This document shows positions 58,603-64,000 of a stretch of DNA of 64,000 nucleotides, piece by piece (the first letter of the stretch is position 1; the number at the start of each line of letters is the position of its first letter). A program made the translations under genes and the position numbers. The stretch lies in the NCBI GenBank assembly GCA_009809945.1, contig WTPW01000678.1, forward strand, positions 28,797-92,796, written 5' to 3'. The notes under the pieces were generated by a model. That model worked only from the letters and a program-made list of their open reading frames with translations, searched no databases and was not told where the DNA came from. The DNA is from Gigaspora margarita. Lineage: Eukaryota; Glomeromycota; Glomeromycetes; Diversisporales; Gigasporaceae.

Positions 58603-59310
58603 TGTTGACCTATAGAAATTGCTATGAACCACAAAATCGATCATAACTCTTGATCCACTGATCCAAATTCGATGAAACAACCACCATTCGAATCAGCTCA
58701 CTGAGACGGTTCTAACGAGCTAAAGATTATCCCTGTACGACCACTGAATGACAAGATCGGAACCAATAAGTGATCAATCATGTGATCTGAAATCTGATTG
58801 GTTAAGCGATTACTGCGGGCAAAAGCGTCACTAGTAGCATTTGTAAAATATGTCATATTTATAGCATATATTCTATATATTTTATTTATTCAACATATAT
58901 CATTTATTACATATATTTTATTTATACTATTTATACTATATATTTTATTAGTAGCAGATATAGCATATATTACACATGTAGTAGATATAGTCTGTTACAT
59001 TTGTAAAAAATCAAAATGTATAAAAGCAGCAGATGTGGACCCTAAGTTCAACATCGAGTCTTCATACTCTTTCACTAATAAATACATTTATTTATTATTT
59101 AAATTAAACAATTACTAGTATCCTCATATACTTTTAATTGTAGCCACTTTCGTAATTGCAAATTGCCAAAAATCTTCTTTGTTAAGTTTTATTGAAAAAC
59201 ACCTTTCGACTTAGATATATCACAGTAACAAGTGAGGTTACACAAAGTGTTCACTGTCTAAGATCGCTCTAGTTACCTACCATCTTTAAAGAAGTGGATA
59301 TAGGATAACA
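58603..59310 (+). repeat. 3' LTR
   Basis: Same length as the 5' LTR and nearly identical. Followed by ATAT, matching the four bases before the 5' LTR. Confidence 0.9.
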
Positions 59311-59337
59311 ATATGTTAAGTTTATAAACTCTATATA

Positions 59338-59618
59338 CAGTGTTGGGCTTGCTTATAAGTTCAGTAAAATTAAACTAGAACTGGACTTATAAACTGGACC
59401 ACTGGCCAAGTCCAGTTTGTAAAGAAAAAGCCATTTGTTACATAATTTTAAGAGGGGTTAGCAGTCTATCACGTCTATATAGTATATATAAAAATTATTA
59501 TTGGTTGCTAATTCAATCACAGATAGAGGGTATGACCTTCTAATAAAATAAATTATGTAATAAATGGCACCTTTTCTAAGTCCAGTAGAGCAAACTTTTG
59601 GTCCAGAGCTCAACACTA
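59338..59618. mobile_element. ~280-bp TIR element with AGTCCAGTTTAT units
   Basis: CAGTGTTGGGCTTGC pairs with GAGCTCAACACTA. Subterminal units GGACTTATAAACTGGACC, AAGTCCAGTTTGTAA and TAAGTCCAGTAG occur at both ends. Flanks CTATATA and CTACATA are similar. MITE H (59430-59568) is inserted inside. Confidence 0.6.
59430..59568. mobile_element. MITE family H, copy 2 (139 bp)
   Basis: GCCATTTGTTACATAATTTT and the inverse AAATTATGTAATAAATGGC. Nested in the TIR element 59338-59618. Same family and length as 45364-45501. Confidence 0.8.
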
Positions 59619-59721
59619 TCTACATAGGACTAGTGATGTAAATTGGATTCACACAGTAGGCACAGTGCACATAGATTTAAATTTGCATGTATATCAGTGC
59701 CAGTGTTAAAGATTTAATGTT

Positions 59722-60030
59722 TCTAGTATTCCCAGGAATATTAAAAAAATTTTAGGAACACTAAATTTAGAATTTATGTTCTCTATTAGGAACAAAGTAA
59801 GAACATAAAAGTTATAATTTATGTCCCTATGGTGACAGTTTTTTGGCATAGCATGCTTTTTTTTTTTTTTTTAGTTGTGGCATGGTATGTATAGCTTTTT
59901 TTAGTCATAGCACAGTATATATGCTTTTTTAGCTATGGGAATGGATTGTGATATTGATTTTTATTATAGGAACATTAAAACTTTTTTGGGAACATAAATT
60001 TAATATTTTATGTTCCTGATGAACAAAAAC
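59722..60030. repeat. GGAACATAAAT short-repeat island
   Basis: Units such as AGGAACACTAAATTTAG, AGAACATAAAAG, GGGAACATAAATTT and TTATGTTCC occur in both orientations around a T-rich centre with ATAGCAYRGTATRTA repeats (59835-59930). Likely a TIR element with subterminal repeats; precise ends not resolved. Confidence 0.55.
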
Positions 60031-60142
60031 AATTTTCAAATCATTTTACTAATTGGGGCTTCTCATATATATAATGCACATATAAATTTTTTTTTGTGAT
60101 TTTTTTTGCATTTGTGCAAATAAAAATTTTTGGAATTTATAA

Positions 60143-60300
60143 CACTGCATAGGACCCCAAACATCTTTTATATAGATTATAACTGGTTTTGGCCAATTTT
60201 GATCTAATTTGCAAAAACAACAAATCTTTAATTTGATCTAGTAATCAGAATTGAATGAACTTTTTTTTGTTAGATGTGCATTAGAGGTGTGCTATTTATC
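60143..60300. repeat. Left half of MITE family G
   Basis: TAGGACCCCAAACATCTTTT through AATCAGAATTGAATGAAC and GTTAGATGTGCATTAGAG matches 40627-40790; the right half is absent. Confidence 0.6.
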
Positions 60301-60374
60301 ACATAATTTTTACTATTTATACATGGGTCAGAGTGGTGATTATATCTATATATAATATATATAATATATATATA

Positions 60375-61682
60375 CCGTATATTCCCGAAAATAAGCAACC
60401 TTTTTTTGAGTGATTTTGAGCTCAAAAAATCAGAGGTTGCTTATTTTTGGGATATAGAAGATTTTAACAATTTATACTGAACACAAGGGGTAGCTTATTA
60501 TCGGGTATTTATTTTTTAAAAAAAATAGTGTTGCAAAAACACACTATATATCATTATTAAACCATAAATAAATAGAATAATAGTAAAAATTTATTGAAAA
60601 GCATATAACTAATACTAATATATTAGTATTATACTTTCCAATAAATTGTCGCTTGTATCTGATTATCTGATTTATACTGTACAGTACGTATTTTATTTTT
60701 TTTAATGTTAAATTAAAATTAAATAGATAAATAGATAAATAAATAAAAAAATAAACTAAAAATAAAAAAGAACCATAATTAAAAAAAAATACTAAAAAAA
60801 AAATAAATAATAAAAATTGAAAAGAAATTAAAAAAAATTAAAAAAAAATAAAATAAAAAAAAAGCATTAAAAGAAATTTAAAATAAAAGTATTTAAAAAA
60901 TAATAAAAAAAAGTTAAAAAAAACAAATAAAAAATTTTTAAAAAAAAACGTTAGAAAAATAATAAATTGTAAAAATTGAAAAAATAAATAAAAAAATATA
61001 TTAAAAAAAATTTTAAAAAATAATAAAAAAAAACATTAAAAAAAACAAATAAAAAACGTAAAAAAAATTGTAAAAATTGAAAAAAAAATAAATAAAAAAT
61101 ATATTAAAAAAAAATTTAAAAAATAAAAAAAAACATTAAAAAAATCTTAAAACTTGAAAAAAAATAAAATAGTTAAAAAAAAATAATAAAAAAAATGTTA
61201 AAAAAAACAAATAAAAAAAAATTATTTTTAATAATTATTTTTTTATTTAAATATGTACGTACATTTTATTTTACTTTGGTTTTTTTTTATTTATTATTAT
61301 AAATACAGTACTAGTACAAGTTTAGGCCAAAGATCTCAACCATTGAGCATATGCAAGTTAACTATTTTTGTAATATGCAAATACACAATGGTGGGAATAA
61401 TTCACAGTTATTCCCAAGTAGGAAATAAGATCACTTTGATTAATGCCAATACTACATTTTTCTCGATATACATAAATATTGCTGGGAAAAATTTGTTTAT
61501 TCCTAATTAAAAGTAGCAATGGTATTGGGGGGTAGCTTATTTTTGGAACAAAAAATTTTACTATTAAGTTTGGTTCGAAAAAGTGAGGTAGCTTATTTTC
61601 GGGTCATAGATGATTTTAAGTTTTTTGTTCAAAAACGGGGGGTTGCTTATTTTCAGAGTAGCTTATTTTTGGGAATATATGG
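60375..61682. mobile_element. 1.3-kb TIR element flanked by TA, AAAATAAGCTACC units
   Basis: CCGTATATTCCCGAAAATAA pairs with the inverse of CCATATATTCCCAAAAATAA; TA lies at 60373-60374 and 61683-61684. AAAATAAGCTACC or GTTGCTTATTTTTGG units occur at both ends. The middle (60710-61215) is an A-rich low-complexity block. 61250-61510 has a short less-AT-rich interior with no recognisable gene. Confidence 0.75.
60710..61215. repeat. A-rich low-complexity block
   Basis: Almost only AAAAAATAAA- and TTAAAAAAAA-type sequence for ~500 bases. An ~85-bp unit (AATTGAAAAAATAAATAAAA) seems to repeat loosely. Confidence 0.85.
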
Positions 61683-62150
61683 TATATTAGGCTATGCAAA
61701 CAAATATAATTGTTTCTCGTAATCTGGCTAGGTGTTTTTTTTGAAAAAATTAAAAATTTTTTTATATATATAAATGAATAAAAATATATATATTTAAAAT
61801 TTTATATAATATTTTACAATAACAACTGGGTCTTGGGTATCTTTTAACCTTAATAATATGTTATGAGAAACAATTAATTTTATTTGCATAGTCTTAAATT
61901 ATAGTTGTTACTATTTGTACACCATGTGTATGTATATGCATATATTGATATCTTAAAATCCTGATTTTATAATAGCTTTTGTGGCTTTAACAAAAAATAT
62001 TCCTTGCAAAATTTTAGTATAAACTATAATATTCTCTAACCCTAAAACTATCCTCACTCTAACCTTACGCTATACTAATTTTTCATTTATAATTTAAGTT
62101 TAAACAAATTCATAAATCAATAAATTAGTATGTATGTATATACACCTGGT
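61683..62150. other. Spacer with a telomere-like module
   Basis: 61978-62050: GGCTTTAACAAAAAATATTC, CCTTGCAAAATTTTAGTATA, then CTCTAACCCTAAAAC (62034-62048). Otherwise unassigned AT-rich DNA. Confidence 0.5.
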
Positions 62151-63250
62151 ATAAATTAAGTTATTTTTTAAATTATATATAGTATATAATATCAGTTATC
62201 CGACTTGTCATATGTAAATTTTTTATATATAAAATTATAAAAAAAAATCATATAAAATTACTATAAACTTTGAAGAAATGATGTTCCAAAGTCTATATAT
62301 CAACTTACAATTAAATTCTTCAGGAATATAGAACAAGGGGAGGAGAAAAAGGTAGTACAAAAATCGAATCAAAATTTTACTAATTTTACACAAAACAAAA
62401 ATGTAATTTCATCAAAAACAAATATTTTCCAATTTTAAAATAAGAATTTTATGTAAAATCATGCTCTGAACAACTTTACTTAATTGGCAAAAGTGGGTCA
62501 CCTTGAAAGAAAAATGGGTTGCCTATATGCTAAAGTCAAAATTTTTAACTTTACAAGATAAAGCTTTTTTTTCATTAGGCAACCTACTTTGGGCCCTTAA
62601 GCAAAGTTGTTCAGCATGTAATTTTACATCACATTTGAGATTAAAATGGTTTTCTTAGACCTTTTACTAAGTGAAAAATGGGTTTAAAGTTAGAAAAATT
62701 TTTTTAAAAAAAAATTTTTCTAACTTTATACCCATTTTTCACTTAGTAAAAGGTCTAAAAAAGCTGTTTTAATTAAAATAAAATGTAAAATTACATGCTG
62801 AACAACTTTGCTTAAGGGCCCAAAGTAGGTTGCCTAATGAAAAAAAGCTTTATCTTGTAAAGTTAAAAATTTTGACTTTAGCATATAGGCAACCCATTTT
62901 TCTTACAAGGTAAACCACTTCTGCTGATTAAGTAAAGTTGTTTAGAGCATGATTTTACATAAGATTCTTATCTTAAAATTAGAAAATATTTGTTTTTAAT
63001 GAAGTTACATTTTCATTTTGTGTAAAATCAGTAAAATTTTGATCCAATTTTTGTACTACCTTTTTTACCTCCCCTTGTTCTATATTTCTAAAAATTTTAA
63101 TTTTAAGTTGATATGTAGACTTTAGAACATCATTTCTTATAAGTTTATGATAATTTTATATATATTTTTTATAATTTTATATATAAAAAAATTACATATG
63201 ACAATAGTGTGACAAATCGGATGACTGATATATATATAATATATATATTA
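62150..63250. repeat. 1.1-kb palindrome, arms ~540 bp
   Basis: 62158-62695 and 62705-63245 are reverse complements with few differences; the centre is AAATTTTTTTAAAAAAAAAT near 62700. Arms include AACTTTACTTAATTGGC, AACAAGGGGAGGAGAAAAAG and TCATATGTAAATTTTTTATA. No ORF. It could be a young foldback element; arms are nearly as alike as those of a recent duplication. Confidence 0.88.
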
Positions 63251-63329
63251 TTTAGAGTATATTTATTTATTGCATAGTGTGACGTAATTTATATGTTGCT
63301 TTTACATGATTGACCAATCAAAATTTAAA

Positions 63330-63480
63330 TCAAGTGTAATATAGCACGATCAGAAAATTTCAAAACAAAAATGTTCGTTTTGTCAAAAATTGTTCCTTGC
63401 AAAATTTTACTATAACATACCCCTTCCCCTGCCTATACACTACTCTTAGCTTACCCTAACTCTAACCAACAAAAAACAGA
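63330..63480 (+). repeat. Telomere-like module, right copy
   Basis: GTTCGTTTTGTCAAAAATTG, CCTTGCAAAATTTTACTATA (63392) and TTACCCTAACTCTAACC (63451-63467). The upstream GTGTAATATAGCACGATCAG matches 28041-28065 (GTGTAATGTAGCATGATCA). Confidence 0.65.
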
Positions 63481-63599
63481 CTATTTTAGTTGTTTTGATT
63501 TTATGTTACATGTAATTTTATGATTGCAACAGATGCAACAACATCGCATATGTGTTGTATAAATTTTCTCTATTATTTAATATTAAGTAACATTTTTCT

Positions 63600-63690
63600 A
63601 CTGGTCTGTTTTGGATAATTTTACTACCAAAATGTTTGTATCAATAAGATGATTCTAACAAGCCCAAAATTATTAAAATCCAATTACAGG
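63600..63690 (+). repeat. Shared core copy near the right edge
   Basis: CTACTGGTCTGTTTTGGATA, ATTTTACTACCAAAATG and AAGATGATTCTAACAAGCCC follow the same order as at 50427-50520 and in the LTRs. Confidence 0.65.
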
Positions 63691-63799
63691 GTCACAAGAA
63701 TGTTAAGGTTTTGTATTAATATATATAAATTTTAACAATTGTAGTTACAGTTCCAAGTCAATCAAATTGCTAGATTAGGTATAACAAAAAAATTCAAAA

Positions 63800-64000
63800 A
63801 ATTACAAATTGCAATAACTTCAAATTGTGCCTATGAAACCAATATTTTTTTCTAGCTAAAAATGCTTCTTGAGGTATTTTATTATATAATAAACCTTTTC
63901 TGACTCTAAATCTAAACCTAACCCTAATCTGGTTACTGTCACTGCCAGTAACAAGCACATTTTTATATATATAATAATGCAAAACCAATTATTGTTAAAT
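63800..64000. other. Partial element with telomere-like repeats
   Basis: TTGTGCCTATGAAACC, TTTTCTAGCTAAAAATGCTT and CTAAACCTAACCCTAA (63912-63927) parallel 47120-47224. The element runs off the window. Confidence 0.45.

Larger units (their letters stand above)
54112..59310 (+). mobile_element. Complete-looking young non-autonomous LTR retroelement (5.2 kb)
   Basis: 708-bp LTRs (54112-54819 and 58603-59310) are flanked by ATAT on both sides. A primer-binding-like TGGTGGTGACTGTGAG starts three bases after the 5' LTR, and purine-rich AGTCCGGGAGAA precedes the 3' LTR. LTRs differ at only about three unambiguous positions, implying a recent insertion. The 3.8-kb interior has two open frames but no recognisable protease, reverse transcriptase or integrase, so it would depend on a partner (LARD-like). 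Family not assignable. It looks whole for such an element. Confidence 0.88.

Overview
The window is a strongly AT-rich, repeat-packed stretch of a eukaryotic nuclear genome. The single intact host gene is a multicopper oxidase with six short GT-AG introns (80-96 nt). Together with TTAGGG/CCCTAA-type telomere-like motifs, tRNA-headed SINEs and a chromodomain Ty3 remnant, this fits a fungus. The very low GC, repeat load and secreted multicopper oxidase are most like an arbuscular mycorrhizal (Glomeromycotina) genome. That placement is an inference; no rRNA or marker gene is present.

Layout. 1-3.4 kb: nested foldback elements, one pair split by a SINE. 3.4-10.7 kb: terminal-inverted-repeat (TIR) elements, three copies of a ~920-bp tRNA-headed SINE (two with exact 15-bp target duplications), minisatellites and a ~100-bp satellite. 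10.9-13.5 kb: pyrimidine-rich repeats split by a hAT-like element. 14-19 kb: a TIR element, a gag-like fossil, a GC-rich element carrying two nested MITEs, and the 3' end of a chromovirus. 19.4-22.3 kb: the multicopper oxidase, with three exact ATCWGATAA (siderophore-regulator type GATA) sites upstream. 22.6-32.5 kb: satellite, MITEs, a 1.1-kb palindrome built of palindromic units, and a nest of at least four DNA elements, three with exact 8-bp target duplications. 32.5-54 kb: very AT-rich, with MITEs, low-complexity repeats, a LINE-like 3' fragment and a decayed hAT-like transposase. 54.1-59.3 kb: a complete-looking, young non-autonomous LTR element with near-identical 708-bp LTRs and a 4-bp target duplication. 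59.3-64 kb: more TIR elements and a 1.1-kb palindrome.

Three patterns run across the window. (i) Many TIR elements carry degenerate short-period repeats just inside their ends, a different short unit in each family, as subterminal transposase-binding repeats do in hAT elements. (ii) A module reading CCTTGCAAAATTTTACTATA and then CCCTAACCC telomere-like repeats recurs in several elements with unrelated ends. (iii) A core of about 80-90 bp containing GATGATTTAACTACCATTAG recurs in several foldback families and also inside the LTRs of the young LTR element. I could not run alignments. Boundaries rest on TIRs and target duplications read by eye.
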